A stretch of 64,000 nt of DNA from CAYWJA01 sp964458485 (GTDB lineage: Bacteria; Patescibacteriota; Gracilibacteria; UM-FILTER-43-11). Of this stretch, positions 34,255 through 44,260 are shown one piece after another; position 1 is the stretch's first letter; the number at the start of each line of letters is the position of its first letter. A model generated the notes under the pieces. That model saw nothing but the letters and a program-made list of their open reading frames with translations. It did no database searches and was not told the DNA's origin. Made by a program: the position numbers and the translations under genes. The stretch is taken from positions 1 through 64,000 of the forward strand of contig CAYWJA010000003.1 of assembly GCA_964458485.1 (NCBI GenBank). Direction: 5' to 3'.

Positions 34255-34870
34255 TAATTAAAAGTGGGCTACTCGGTTTTTCGAGTACGTTATAAGGTCT
34301 TGTATCGATTAATGTATTTGCGGAAGTATGTCCGGTTAAATCTTCACGATAGTCATAGGCATCAATTGCAGCACTTTTTCCTTCTAAAACTTCAAAAGTA
34401 ACTACTGCAACGTGTATTTCTTTGTCTGTAACAGCTGTAGAGCTAGAACGCCCCAATTTCATTAAGCCATTTGTACTATCGAATGCATTAGCATATGGTG
34501 CATTAAGCGTAAAAGCTGATTTTGCAACATCAACTTCCACACCTTTTAACTTCGTTGGATCATAACTCAACCAACTTTGTACCGAAGTTATTGGCTTTTG
34601 ATTTGTATTATCTAAAACAATGGTTACTTTTACTTTTTTATCTTCCTTTGTGGATTTAAGCACTAATTTCACATCTTTTGCAGCAACTTTGGCTTTTTTT
34701 AATGTTTCCTGAATGCTCTCTGTTGTAGATTTTTTTGATGTTTTTACAGTTTTGGTTATCGATTTTTTATTGTCGACTTTTGAAACTGCACTATCATCCT
34801 TACAACCAGTAAGTAAACTGGAAAGGATTAGAATGACTGCCGTTGCGATGATTATATCCTTAGGTTTCAT
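34244..34870 (-). CDS. Cohesin-domain lipoprotein (208 aa)
   Basis: The N-terminal segment IIIATAVILILSSLLTGCKD carries a lipobox (LLTGC), so the mature protein should be lipid-anchored at Cys. A Ser/Thr/Lys-rich tether follows, then a cohesin-type domain from about 65: DVKLVLKSTKEDKKVKVTI, KPITSVQSWLSYDPTKLKG, AVVTFEVLEGKSAAIDAYDY. It closely matches the cohesin of the 364-aa neighbour upstream, indicating gene duplication with a change of anchor type. Probable partner: a dockerin-bearing protein of the same cluster. Confidence 0.78.
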   Translation of the reverse strand: MKPKDIIIATAVILILSSLLTGCKDDSAVSKVDNKKSITKTVKTSKKSTTESIQETLKKAKVAAKDVKLVLKSTKEDKKVKVTIVLDNTNQKPITSVQSWLSYDPTKLKGVEVDVAKSAFTLNAPYANAFDSTNGLMKLGRSSSTAVTDKEIHVAVVTFEVLEGKSAAIDAYDYREDLTGHTSANTLIDTRPYNVLEKPSSPLLIINQ

Positions 34871-34889
34871 AATTGTTTGGGTTATTTTT

Positions 34890-34955
34890 GTTTTTTAGGT
34901 TGTAGGCTTATAGGTTGTAGGCTTGTAGGGATCTATTATAATCCTACATCCTAAT
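34890..34955. repeat. TGTAGG-family repeat
   Basis: AGGTTGTAGGCTTATAGG and GGTTGTAGGCTTGTAGGG, then CCTACATCCTAA across a short AT-rich centre. Same family as the spacers in the paralog island and at 55576-55650. Confidence 0.7.
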
Positions 34956-34960
34956 TTTTA

Positions 34961-37900
34961 TTATTTAGTTGGTATTGTTGGTATTTTTGGAGATGAAGTA
35001 GTCTTAATAACAGTCCCACCGGCTGGCACAGATGTTGTAGGTACTGTTGAATCTGGTGTCTTTTTTATAGGTTTTAATACCTGACCAGATGTTGTTGTAG
35101 TGGTAGTTGTTGTACTTGCGCTAGATGCTGCAGATGAACTTGTGGTTTTGCCCGTACTATATGTTTTTCCATACATCGCAGAGAACATCGTAAAGTCTAT
35201 AAAATCTACTTTTCCATCACCATTAAAATCTCCCTGCATAGTAGTGGCCGCCTTTTTAACTGCACTAACATTTACAGCCTTAAAGAATTTTGCAACCGGA
35301 GCCTTCATTTTAACTCCTCCGGCAGAAGCAATATTTTTTATTTGTACACTATAACGCTTGCCAGATGTTTGAGTTGCAGTTTTTAAAATAATATCTTTAC
35401 CTGTTTTTCCGAATGCAACTGAGTAAATAGGTAATTTTGTAGATGAATTTTCAGGGAATATTTCAAAATCATAACTGCCTCCATTCGAACTTGATGATTT
35501 ACCAAGTTTTACACTTGAAGGCCTTAGTGGTTTCTGAAATTCAATTTCTACAGTATTAGAAGATGTAGCAGACACATAATGTACAACCGGCGGCCAAGTA
35601 TTTGCTGTATACCCCTTAAAGAATGCCTTAGTTGTTCCGGAAGAAAGAGAAATACCAGATGAATCTGTTATTTTGCCGCTGCCATTTACTGCATACTCAG
35701 TGCCTGACGTTTGACTTGCTGTAGTAAGGGTAACTATATTATTTGTTGCATTAATGGTGGCACCAATTACATTTAGAGTTTTACTTACGTTGTTCTTGTC
35801 GGTAATTGTAAATTCTTTACCACTTGCTGATATTGTTGAAGATAATATTTCTTCATTAAATGTAACCTCAAGCTGTGTAGAAGACGTAGGAACTGCTGCT
35901 ACAATTTTTGGAGGAGTACTGTCTGCTGTATAGCCTTTACTGTCTTTTACAATAACGGCAATTTTACCCCTTCCTACTTTTCCGCTTTTATCTGTAGCTA
36001 CAACTTCGACATCGTAAGCTTTGGAGCTACCTAGTGTAGTTTTTGCAATAGTAACTCCGGATAGTACAAACCATTGGCCGGCACTTCCTTCTTTATAGCT
36101 CGGCTTCATACACACAATAGTTTTTGAATTTGTATTACATGCACTGCTAACAGATGATGAGCTACTGGTACTAGTACTGGTTTTAGATGAGCTTGTACCA
36201 ATTCCTATACTACTTGCGCTAGTGGTAGTACTGGCTTGCTTAAAATCAGGTGGTGTTACAGCACCTAATTGTCCAATTTTAGAAAGATTTACAATTACTG
36301 ATGACAAATCGCTATCATCATCACGCACGAATGCATAAAGTGTAGTGGTTGTCTTGCCGTCGTTAATTGCAACTTTTGGAGATGTATATGATTTTGAAGA
36401 AAGAACTATTGGTGCATCTCCAACTATTTTCGGATTGGCTAAGTCTAATTGTAAAATCATACTTGCTGTTGTGCCATTTGAATCTGTAGCAATAACCTGA
36501 ATTTTATGGACACCATAAGTTGCTGTTTTTGGGGGAATAATTGCTTTTGATGAATAAAGCGCGCTTTTTGCAGTTTTAGAAGCAGTTGTGCTTGCTGTTA
36601 ACGCGGTAGGTGTAATGCCCATTGAAGATGAATAAGCAACTACGCTAGTAATATCACTTATGCCACTAGAGTCGCTAACCATTGCATTTACAGTAAATGA
36701 AGTTTTTCCATCTCTTGCAATTCTTTTCCCTGGAGAAACGTAGCTATTTACACTATCAATTTTTGGTCCGGTTGCTGCAGCAGATACATTTACACTTATT
36801 GTTTTTGTAACACTTTCACCAGTGCTATCTGAAGCAGTAATTTTTACTGAATATGTTTTCTGCGTAGCAGTTGTAGGTATAGTGAATTTATCAGAAACAT
36901 AAAATCCTGTTGTTTGTTCTGTCGGAGTACTGGCTGTTTTTGTAGTACTTGTAGTTGATGTAGATGCAGTAGTTGATGTAGATGCAGTAGCTGATTTCAA
37001 TGTTACGAATCCGGCACCTAAAGCTCCTAAGTCTGCTACAACTGATTTAATAGTACCAATTCCATCAGTATCCGTAATTTTTGCAGAAATTGTTGCAGTA
37101 GTTTTACCGTCTGGCGGAATAGTAGTAGGGCTAATATATGCCTGATCTATCTTTGGTGCCACACTCTTGTAAATATCTTTAGTAACCATTAAAGAAACAG
37201 TACCTTTAACCGCCTCCGATCCTTTTTTAATTTCTACAGGCAATGCATATGCTGTAGTACTAGTTGGTGTGATTGTAGAAACTGTAGTTGTATATGTGTA
37301 ATATTGTTGATTTTTTGGCTGAATACCACTTGCCTTTGTTAAAAGTTGTGATTTATTACCACCAATTTGTGCAAGATTAATAATTGCACTATCTATATTA
37401 TTCAAACCTACTTCATCTTCTACAAGCACCCAGAAAGTCACCTTAGTTTTTCCATCTGGAGCTACTTTATAAGGTAATGCTTTGGAACTTGCAGATACAA
37501 TTTTCATTTGTTTTTTAAGTCCGCTTACTACCAATGCCTTAGAAAAAGTTGTTGTTTCACTACTTTTGTTTATAAATTTAAGATCATAAACTCCTGCAGT
37601 AAAAGCCTTGGCAACTGTAAAGCTTAATGCTCCTGAACTTTGTTTGGCAATTTTTGCCTCTACAGTGCCAACAAGTACTTTCGTAACTGTATCTAAATTT
37701 GTACCAACTGCTACAACTGTTTTATCAGCATCATTTGTAATAGTAGATGGAGTAACCTTAGTTACACTAATTGAAGCTGCTTTGTACCCAATAAAGTTCA
37801 TTAAAGTATTATTTACCAATTTTAATCCACCTGAGTCTGTTACTCCGTTGAATCTGATAAAGTAATTTTTGTCTGCAATTAATTTAGGAAGTGTTACATT

Positions 37901-39187
37901 TATTGTTGTACCTGCTGTATCTAGTTCAGTTTTTACAAGTGTTACCTTTGCGGAAGAATTATCATAAATTTCTATATTTATAGGGGTGACTGTACTAGAT
38001 GTAAGCGCTCCGCTAAAAGTTAATGCTACATTTGTACTTGATTTTACAGTCACAGTTTTTAGCAATACATCACTAACATTAATACCATCTGGGTTTTGGT
38101 ATCCATCGAATTTAACTATATTATATTTTGAACCTAATGCTCCTGTTGTATTACCCGTTATATTTTTATTCTTTAAGGTTAATACATATTGCTGTCCCTT
38201 CTGTAAATCTGCACTTGTTTTTAAAATTACTGTTTTTTGATCATAGCCTGTAAATGTTAAATGGCCATATCCAGTTACTGCACTTGATATAGCTACAGGT
38301 GTATTTGTTGAACTATGAGTTAATACATAATCTGCTGCATTACCAACATTAGTTAAAAGGTCGGAAAAACGAACAACTATATGATCTTTACTTAATGCTT
38401 CTGCATTAAAAGCCCGCAGGTTCGCCTTGCTGGTTAGCTTTAATGTTCCCGTATCTATACTAGTAAAAGTTTTACTTGTTTTATAAGGAATTGATCCTGC
38501 AGCTGCCTCAACTACTTCAACATTGGAGGTTGTCATAGTAATGCTGCTGCCAGCAGTACCACTAACCTTTGTAGATAATTTTATAAGAGGTCTTGTATCG
38601 TCCTTTTTCAAATTAACTGCTTTACTTGAAAAAAGAGATACTGTTACTTCTCCGTTTGTACTTGTATTTACACTTTTTAAATCTGCAGACTGAAATACTG
38701 TACCGGTTGTAGCATTACTATCGAATACAATTGAATTGGTATTAAAAGTAAGTGCGGTTACTGGGCTATATTTTAATTTAAATTTAATACTATGTAATTT
38801 TACATCTGAGGTAATTGCACTCTGCCTTAATTTAACTGCTATATTTCCACTATCTGCATGACCTGCTGTGTAACTTGGAATATATAAAGCTGCAGATCCT
38901 GCCGGAGCTTTTTTAACCTCCGTAAGAGCTGCCCTGAACAAACTTGGATTTGTGTAGCCAAGTACACCCACCGCGACCGCAAATACAGCTGCCACACTTA
39001 TTAGTGCATATTTTATTTTTGGGACTTGATACCATTTCGCCGGTTGTGATTCCGATTGGTGATCCATTGGTGATCCATTGGTGATCCCATCGGGGTTATT
39101 GTGATCATCCGTTTGAGTTCCCCCATTGGATCCCTCCATTGGATCTCCTACTGGATCCCCTATTGATTGTGTGTTTGTTTCGTCCAT
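34961..39187 (-). CDS. Giant multi-domain surface protein with dockerin-like C-terminus (1408 aa)
   Basis: The N-terminal 50 residues are encoded by GGATCC repeats (SIGDPVGDPMEGSNGG). A transmembrane helix at about 59-78 is followed by NPSLFRA, as in the 1106-aa neighbour. A cohesin-like domain follows (AALYIPSYTAGHADSGNI, LHSIKFKLKY), then a long run of Ig/IPT-like beta domains. Several open with PPDGKTTAT or RDGKTSFTVNA-type words, and others with STVxVxFS or TQLEVTFNEE (SbsA/Big-like). Near residues 1317-1342 one calcium-binding dockerin repeat is visible (GDFNGDGKVDFIDFTMFSAM), then a Thr/Pro tail. Normal type I dockerins have two repeats, so binding is uncertain. Likely a long surface fibre. 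Confidence 0.75.
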   Translation of the reverse strand: MDETNTQSIGDPVGDPMEGSNGGTQTDDHNNPDGITNGSPMDHQSESQPAKWYQVPKIKYALISVAAVFAVAVGVLGYTNPSLFRAALTEVKKAPAGSAALYIPSYTAGHADSGNIAVKLRQSAITSDVKLHSIKFKLKYSPVTALTFNTNSIVFDSNATTGTVFQSADLKSVNTSTNGEVTVSLFSSKAVNLKKDDTRPLIKLSTKVSGTAGSSITMTTSNVEVVEAAAGSIPYKTSKTFTSIDTGTLKLTSKANLRAFNAEALSKDHIVVRFSDLLTNVGNAADYVLTHSSTNTPVAISSAVTGYGHLTFTGYDQKTVILKTSADLQKGQQYVLTLKNKNITGNTTGALGSKYNIVKFDGYQNPDGINVSDVLLKTVTVKSSTNVALTFSGALTSSTVTPINIEIYDNSSAKVTLVKTELDTAGTTINVTLPKLIADKNYFIRFNGVTDSGGLKLVNNTLMNFIGYKAASISVTKVTPSTITNDADKTVVAVGTNLDTVTKVLVGTVEAKIAKQSSGALSFTVAKAFTAGVYDLKFINKSSETTTFSKALVVSGLKKQMKIVSASSKALPYKVAPDGKTKVTFWVLVEDEVGLNNIDSAIINLAQIGGNKSQLLTKASGIQPKNQQYYTYTTTVSTITPTSTTAYALPVEIKKGSEAVKGTVSLMVTKDIYKSVAPKIDQAYISPTTIPPDGKTTATISAKITDTDGIGTIKSVVADLGALGAGFVTLKSATASTSTTASTSTTSTTKTASTPTEQTTGFYVSDKFTIPTTATQKTYSVKITASDSTGESVTKTISVNVSAAATGPKIDSVNSYVSPGKRIARDGKTSFTVNAMVSDSSGISDITSVVAYSSSMGITPTALTASTTASKTAKSALYSSKAIIPPKTATYGVHKIQVIATDSNGTTASMILQLDLANPKIVGDAPIVLSSKSYTSPKVAINDGKTTTTLYAFVRDDDSDLSSVIVNLSKIGQLGAVTPPDFKQASTTTSASSIGIGTSSSKTSTSTSSSSSVSSACNTNSKTIVCMKPSYKEGSAGQWFVLSGVTIAKTTLGSSKAYDVEVVATDKSGKVGRGKIAVIVKDSKGYTADSTPPKIVAAVPTSSTQLEVTFNEEILSSTISASGKEFTITDKNNVSKTLNVIGATINATNNIVTLTTASQTSGTEYAVNGSGKITDSSGISLSSGTTKAFFKGYTANTWPPVVHYVSATSSNTVEIEFQKPLRPSSVKLGKSSSSNGGSYDFEIFPENSSTKLPIYSVAFGKTGKDIILKTATQTSGKRYSVQIKNIASAGGVKMKAPVAKFFKAVNVSAVKKAATTMQGDFNGDGKVDFIDFTMFSAMYGKTYSTGKTTSSSAASSASTTTTTTTTSGQVLKPIKKTPDSTVPTTSVPAGGTVIKTTSSPKIPTIPTK

Positions 39188-39237
39188 TTTATTTTTGTTA
39201 TTTATTTGTACGTGGACAAACGATTGTCCACTTTCGA

Positions 39238-42200
39238 TTACTTATTTACTTTATTAAAAAGAACTGCAACGTCGATCATGTCGACATCTCCGTCACCGTC
39301 CATGTCCGCAGCCTGTTTTTGGGCTGCTGTAGCAGTTGGTAAATTACCTCCTGCAATCTGAAAAGCTATTAATGCGTCTATTGTTGTAATTTTTCCATCA
39401 CCATCTACATCACCACTTGCCACCTTACCTATATATATAGGCATTACAGCGCTTGTCACCTTTCCTGACTTATCAACTATTTGCAAAACTAATGTATAAC
39501 TTCCATCCGCCATATTTGCATCAACTGGAATTTGAACTGGAATTTCGTAAATTTTATAATACTTTGCAGTAGTTGTTGTACCTCCTCCAGAAGAAGGACT
39601 ACTTGAAGATGAGCTGGAACTACTTGAAGAACTGCTTGAACTTGAACTAGATGAACTTGAGCTACTTGAAGAACTGGATGTCCCACTAGTCGTTCCGCTA
39701 CTCGCTGTTGTTACATTATTTACATGTGTAGTAGCTGTATACCAAACAGCGCTTTTATCATCTTTTATTGTCGGATAAGTTTTTTTCTCTGTTCTAACAA
39801 TATAAGAATTGATCTGGTCAATGTCGGCAATTGTTTCCGGTGAAGTTACTTTTACACTCAATTTAACCTGCCCACCTTTCTCGGCAGGATTACTACCAAT
39901 TCTTTTTATATAATCAATTATGGCTTTTGAAGACACCTCTACGGTTAATGTGTTAACACTATTAACCTTTGTCCCATCAGGCTTTGCTATCTGTACATAT
40001 AAATTAGTAGTACCAGTTGTGTCGCCTTTTGCCAAAATGCCAGAAGTTAAATATTTGTTACTTAATTTGTTGGTAGGATTATATTTCCATGTAACGTCAT
40101 TGAAATTTAATTCCTTCATGGAGCCATCTAGATATTTTCCAAGAATGCGCAATTTATAAGTTGAATTTGGATGCAATGCTAATTTGCTTTCTACAGCAGG
40201 GACAACTATCACCTCCCCGCTTGAGGTTGTAACATCCTCTAGAGAAATTGTGCTATCTGCAGGTGTTAATTTTAAAAGACCTGGTGTATTTGATACTTTT
40301 GTAACTTTAATAAATGGCTGACCATTCAACTCACTCAGTGCATCGATTAATCCATCTTTTGTTGTAGCTTTGCCATCAGGATCATTTAATATAGCATTTA
40401 TTTTGTCTTTTTCTGTTGTAGCTGTAGATGTGGAAGGTAGAGTAGGAATTATTTTTGTGGTACTTCCGATTGTTATTGTTGCACCTGCAGCCTTAGATGA
40501 ATTAACCATAAGGTATGCACTTTTATATGCATTACTTTTATCCATTACATCTAATTTTGAGATTGTGTCTTTATGTAAGGTTAAAATAAGGCTCGACAAA
40601 GTACTGAATGCACTTTTTTCGCATGCTAATTTTGTAGTTGTACTTTTAGATGACTTTCCGTAACCGTTTTTAGAATCACATACATCACATAATCCTGATG
40701 TGCCACCATATCCTGTATTGCATTGACATTTTCCCGTTGTGGTGTTGTATTGCCCATATACACATTTTAGTAACGGAGCTTTTGCTTTTACCGTAACTAA
40801 ACCTTGTCTAAAATTTATAGCATTTTTTGTAGTTGCTGAGGCAGAAGTTGTATAATATGAATTTGACGTTGATTTTTCATCGGCGTCTATAAGAATCTTT
40901 GTACCATCTGCCAATCCAGACAAAATACTTGTTTGAATTCTAAACAATAAAGCATTATCAGCCACATTTTTAGCAACCGTAGGTTTAACCTTAAGAGTTA
41001 TTGTATCTTTTCCGCTTAATGTAGTAGATAAAGTAGTAACTACTGTTTCTCCACTAAATATAGTATCTGGTGAATAATTATTAACAAAGGCATATTGACT
41101 CTGAGTAGCGGTCGAAACTGGCTTAAGTTTAATCTGCAGTTCTGTTAATCCTGTTATTGCCTGAGCTGCTTTCACATCTATATATCCTTTAGTGCCAGCC
41201 TCAGCTGTATAGTCTGCAGGGATATAAACATTACGCAATGGTGTAGATGTATCTGTGGAAACATTTTCTGTACCACCTTTAAATGTACTTGTGATTTTTG
41301 TGACGGGAGTAGCTGTCTTGGTTTTTAATGTACAAACTGAACTTTTTAATTCATAACCATCAAGACAAGTGGCACAATCCTTTTTCGGATCAAGATTGGA
41401 ACCTGTAGCACAAGCAGTACATACTGCTACACCCTTAGTAGCCTTACAAGTTCCTCCATTTTTCTTACATACATTAGATGTGGATGAACAAGGATCTGTA
41501 ATACATTTATTAGAGGAATCTAATACATAACCTGTACTACATTTACACTGACCTGTTGATGCATCACACGAGCTATTTGTATCACTACATGTAACTCCGT
41601 AACACTTATCTACAACACATGTTGGGTAGCCCTTAAAACCTGCACTACATTTGTCACATACGGTGGTTTTAGTGCCCGCATAACCAGTATTGCATGTACA
41701 CTTGCCATCACTACAAGTGCCATAACCACAGCTGATATTTTTACATGTGTCTATGGTTATTTGTCCTGATTTAAAACTTGGCGCACCTCCTATACCCCCA
41801 ATCCCTAAATCAATATAAGACGAAGAAGATGCGGAGGTTGATATTTTTTTATTACGTATATATATAGTCTGTTTGTTTTTACTCTTATTGCTAACTGATA
41901 CAAAAAGCTTAAACAATACATCATTATCTTTGAACTCATATAATTTATTAAAAGGGCCAAATTCAACCGAATATTCGCCAATGCCAACATTAATTTTTTC
42001 ACTTTCTTTTTCTAATTTTGCCCCTTTCTTATCAATCTTCCATATAGCATATTCGTCCGAAGAAATTATAAATGTCAATTTAAATGCTTTAACATTTTTT
42101 AAATTCCTTCCTGCTCTAACTTCCACATAATCAAAATCACCTGGTGCTGCAATATAATTTGGTATATAAAACATATCATCTATCTTTGATGTATCATTTG

Positions 42201-42558
42201 TGCCAAGTTGAAATTTATCGTAGCTACCAGTAGTTTTCCCAACAATTTGTGAGCCTCCTCTGGTTTGACTAGCTGTCGGATCTGTCGGTATAATTGGTGC
42301 AACACCTCTAGTATTTCTGGCAGCATCTATGGCTCTATCTTGCCCCTCTGCCGATTGTGGTCCACCAGCCCCCCCTTCCTCTTCCACTACGATTGCAGGA
42401 GCCCCTCTTCTACCTTCTCCAATAGTTGCCTTAAACAAACTCGGATTCTTATAAGCCACAATGCTCAATGCAGTTACTACAACCACAACGAATACGGTTA
42501 GAATATTGCGCCATAGGTGGCTTGTTTTTTTGATTTCTGTTTGGTTTTCGTTTTCCAT
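39238..42558 (-). CDS. Surface protein: cohesin-like, EGF-like and dockerin modules (1106 aa)
   Basis: A transmembrane helix at about 17-36 is followed by NPSLFKA. A first cohesin-like domain (MFYIPNYIAAPGDFDYVEV) precedes an EGF-like Cys-rich run (CGYGTCSDGKCTCNTGY, CDASTGQCKCSTGY). A second cohesin-like domain (NVYIPADYTAEAGTKGYIDV) and another EGF-like unit (CVYGQYNTTTGKCQCNTGY) follow. Beta domains lead to a poly-Ser linker. Residues 1049-1106 form a complete type I dockerin with both EF-hand-like loops (DVDGDGKITTIDALIAF and DMDGDGDVDMIDVAVLF). Cohesin-like and dockerin modules on one chain would allow chains of proteins. Confidence 0.8.
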   Translation of the reverse strand: MENENQTEIKKTSHLWRNILTVFVVVVVTALSIVAYKNPSLFKATIGEGRRGAPAIVVEEEGGAGGPQSAEGQDRAIDAARNTRGVAPIIPTDPTASQTRGGSQIVGKTTGSYDKFQLGTNDTSKIDDMFYIPNYIAAPGDFDYVEVRAGRNLKNVKAFKLTFIISSDEYAIWKIDKKGAKLEKESEKINVGIGEYSVEFGPFNKLYEFKDNDVLFKLFVSVSNKSKNKQTIYIRNKKISTSASSSSYIDLGIGGIGGAPSFKSGQITIDTCKNISCGYGTCSDGKCTCNTGYAGTKTTVCDKCSAGFKGYPTCVVDKCYGVTCSDTNSSCDASTGQCKCSTGYVLDSSNKCITDPCSSTSNVCKKNGGTCKATKGVAVCTACATGSNLDPKKDCATCLDGYELKSSVCTLKTKTATPVTKITSTFKGGTENVSTDTSTPLRNVYIPADYTAEAGTKGYIDVKAAQAITGLTELQIKLKPVSTATQSQYAFVNNYSPDTIFSGETVVTTLSTTLSGKDTITLKVKPTVAKNVADNALLFRIQTSILSGLADGTKILIDADEKSTSNSYYTTSASATTKNAINFRQGLVTVKAKAPLLKCVYGQYNTTTGKCQCNTGYGGTSGLCDVCDSKNGYGKSSKSTTTKLACEKSAFSTLSSLILTLHKDTISKLDVMDKSNAYKSAYLMVNSSKAAGATITIGSTTKIIPTLPSTSTATTEKDKINAILNDPDGKATTKDGLIDALSELNGQPFIKVTKVSNTPGLLKLTPADSTISLEDVTTSSGEVIVVPAVESKLALHPNSTYKLRILGKYLDGSMKELNFNDVTWKYNPTNKLSNKYLTSGILAKGDTTGTTNLYVQIAKPDGTKVNSVNTLTVEVSSKAIIDYIKRIGSNPAEKGGQVKLSVKVTSPETIADIDQINSYIVRTEKKTYPTIKDDKSAVWYTATTHVNNVTTASSGTTSGTSSSSSSSSSSSSSSSSSSSSSSSSSSSPSSGGGTTTTAKYYKIYEIPVQIPVDANMADGSYTLVLQIVDKSGKVTSAVMPIYIGKVASGDVDGDGKITTIDALIAFQIAGGNLPTATAAQKQAADMDGDGDVDMIDVAVLFNKVNK

Positions 42559-42628
42559 TTTTTTTCTAGGAGTCAGGAGTCAGGAGTCAGAAATCAGTAC
42601 TGATTTCTTATTCCTTATTCCTTATTCC
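42559..42628. repeat. GGAGTCA / TTATTCC tandem repeats around a palindrome
   Basis: Three GGAGTCA units, then the perfect palindrome GAAATCAGTACTGATTTC (42590-42607), then three TTATTCC units. Fills the gap between two minus-strand surface genes. Confidence 0.6.
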
Positions 42629-43636
42629 TTAAGTTAATAAGTTCATAGCTAAAAGGATTCCGAGGCTCATAGATAGGGATTCCTCTAGTAAATTAAAATT
42701 AATATGTCTTACAATCGGTAAATGTTTCCATAATCGAGAAAAATATTGAAACCGATTTTTGTGTGGTTCTGACTCCTTTAACATTTGCATAAGTTCTTTG
42801 TGCACATGGCTCCTACTCCAATGATTTGTATATTTTTCTATTAAGATGTAACGAACTGTGGAGAATGTAATTAATGTAATGAAGTAAAGAGAAAGTGCCA
42901 CTGCAAAAATTCCTGCAAAGAAGTAAACTATCATTGATCCGGTTAATGCAAAAAACATTGCCGTAATTATTTGTGCAGGATTTATGTAATCTTCTTTTGT
43001 TTTAAAATAAATTTTTGTAAGACTATGTATTAAATAAATAATACTTGCTGTAACTGGTATCCAGATACTAGTTGATTTTGAAAGCAGGCTAAAATTTAAT
43101 ATATTCCACGATCCGTAAAGCATTTCTGGAACCTTAACCATTAGGTTTAATCCCCAGAATGTAAAAAAGAATAAAGCTATTTGAGCAACAACAAGTATTG
43201 CACCACGATGATGAATTCTTTCGTTAACATCATAAATTTTATGTAATTCATCTTCAGCTGCACCAACGCTAAGTTCACCTCGGTTAAAACGATCCACAAG
43301 CTTCTTGTGAAATAGATGAATCTTTTTTTGTTTAAACTGAATTCTCGCACTTGGATACAAAAGTATTAATTCAACTGCAATAGCAAGAACTACGATGGAA
43401 ATTAATACACTTCCACCTGACATTTGCATTAAGCTGTTAAACACGATTGAAAAAATCTTAGCAACTTCTGCTTTGAACCCAGTGTAAACCAAAGGACTGA
43501 CCTGTGCGCCGGTTAGCACACTTTCTGTAGCACTGTTGTGCAATTCTACACCAGATGTATTGCCTTGCATAAAGGCCAGGTAAACACTTAGTGCAAATAG
43601 TGTTAGTGTTGCTGTTATTAAACTTAATTTTTTCAT
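42629..43636 (-). CDS. Polytopic membrane protein, possible divergent YidC/Oxa1 insertase (335 aa)
   Basis: An N-terminal hydrophobic segment (4-23) resembles a signal peptide. A helix at about 78-95 ends in LLYPSARIQFKQKKIHLFHKKL, matching the first core helix and basic loop of YidC. HHRGAILVVAQIALFFFTFW corresponds to the second helix. A later pair (AQIITAMFFALTGSMIVYF, then FAVALSLYFITLITFSTVRY) resembles the C-terminal YidC helices. A conserved hydrophilic-groove Arg is plausible (R in YPSARIQF) but not certain. It is expressed from its own promoter next to surface and secretion genes, so it could insert their transmembrane anchors. Alternative: an unrelated membrane protein. Confidence 0.55.
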   Translation of the reverse strand: MKKLSLITATLTLFALSVYLAFMQGNTSGVELHNSATESVLTGAQVSPLVYTGFKAEVAKIFSIVFNSLMQMSGGSVLISIVVLAIAVELILLYPSARIQFKQKKIHLFHKKLVDRFNRGELSVGAAEDELHKIYDVNERIHHRGAILVVAQIALFFFTFWGLNLMVKVPEMLYGSWNILNFSLLSKSTSIWIPVTASIIYLIHSLTKIYFKTKEDYINPAQIITAMFFALTGSMIVYFFAGIFAVALSLYFITLITFSTVRYILIEKYTNHWSRSHVHKELMQMLKESEPHKNRFQYFSRLWKHLPIVRHINFNLLEESLSMSLGILLAMNLLT

Positions 43637-43725
43637 TTTTATTTAATTTTTATTGCTCAATTACTCGATTTCTCAATTGCTCAATTTAAATCTCATAACA
43701 AATCAACAAATAAGGAAATCTTAAT

Positions 43726-43754
43726 ATTATAGCAAATTTTCTTATAATGAGCAA
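43726..43754 (-). promoter_or_regulatory. Promoter of the YidC-like gene
   Basis: On the minus strand TTGCTC (43754-43749), 17 bp, TATAAT (43731-43726), about 90 bp before the ATG at 43636. It may drive the whole minus-strand surface cluster. Confidence 0.55.
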
Positions 43755-43930
43755 TTCCTTGGGGTTGACACGTTATTTGGTTTATTGCGCATAAAAAACT
43801 GAAAATCAGACTAGCGTAAATTGACACTTTTGCAGATTTTGTGTAAAAAATTTGTCAAGTTTGGTGTTTTTTCGTTAATCCTGGTTTGTAGTTGTGGTGA
43901 GTTTGTATGAAGACGGAGTGTATTAACCCT

Positions 43931-44118
43931 GTTTGTCATCCCGCACTTGATGCGGGATCCAGATAATGAAGTGATGGTTATTTTACTAATACACTAATTA
44001 TCCTATTTACTGATATTGCGAAAATATTCGCATATTCAGATTGTCTGATTATAAGTAAATAAGTGATAATATAATTCATTAATCATATGGATCCCCAGTC
44101 AAGCTGAGGATGACAAAC
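43931..44118. mobile_element. MITE-like element, TGTCATCC family (copy a)
   Basis: Exact 11-bp terminal inverted repeats GTTTGTCATCC and GGATGACAAAC, with sub-terminal CCCGCACTTGATGCGGG hairpin and a mirrored GGATCC. The 188-bp element occupies the divergent gap between the YidC-like and VirB6-like genes. A further half end, GGGATGACAAAT, follows near 44149-44160. The rest of the 43637-44260 gap shows only the two promoters. Confidence 0.75.
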
Positions 44119-44209
44119 GGTAGCAATATCATTCATACCATTAAGTCCGGGATGACAAATAGTGAAGCGATACTCCATTCAAAATAGGATGAAAATTATA
44201 GAGACAAAT

Positions 44210-44238
44210 TTGCTTTTCCTCCCTGTTCATGCTATAAT
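44210..44238 (+). promoter_or_regulatory. Promoter of the VirB6-like gene
   Basis: TTGCTT (44210-44215), 17 bp, TATAAT (44233-44238), 22 bp before the ATG at 44261. It rules out the upstream GTG start at 44162, which lies before the promoter. Confidence 0.7.
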
Positions 44239-44260
44239 AAAGGGATATATTTGTATCTAT

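Noticed and set aside
44162..44260. N-terminal extension of the VirB6-like gene from a GTG
   Set aside because: It lies upstream of the promoter at 44210-44238 and would bury the signal peptide that starts at ATG 44261.
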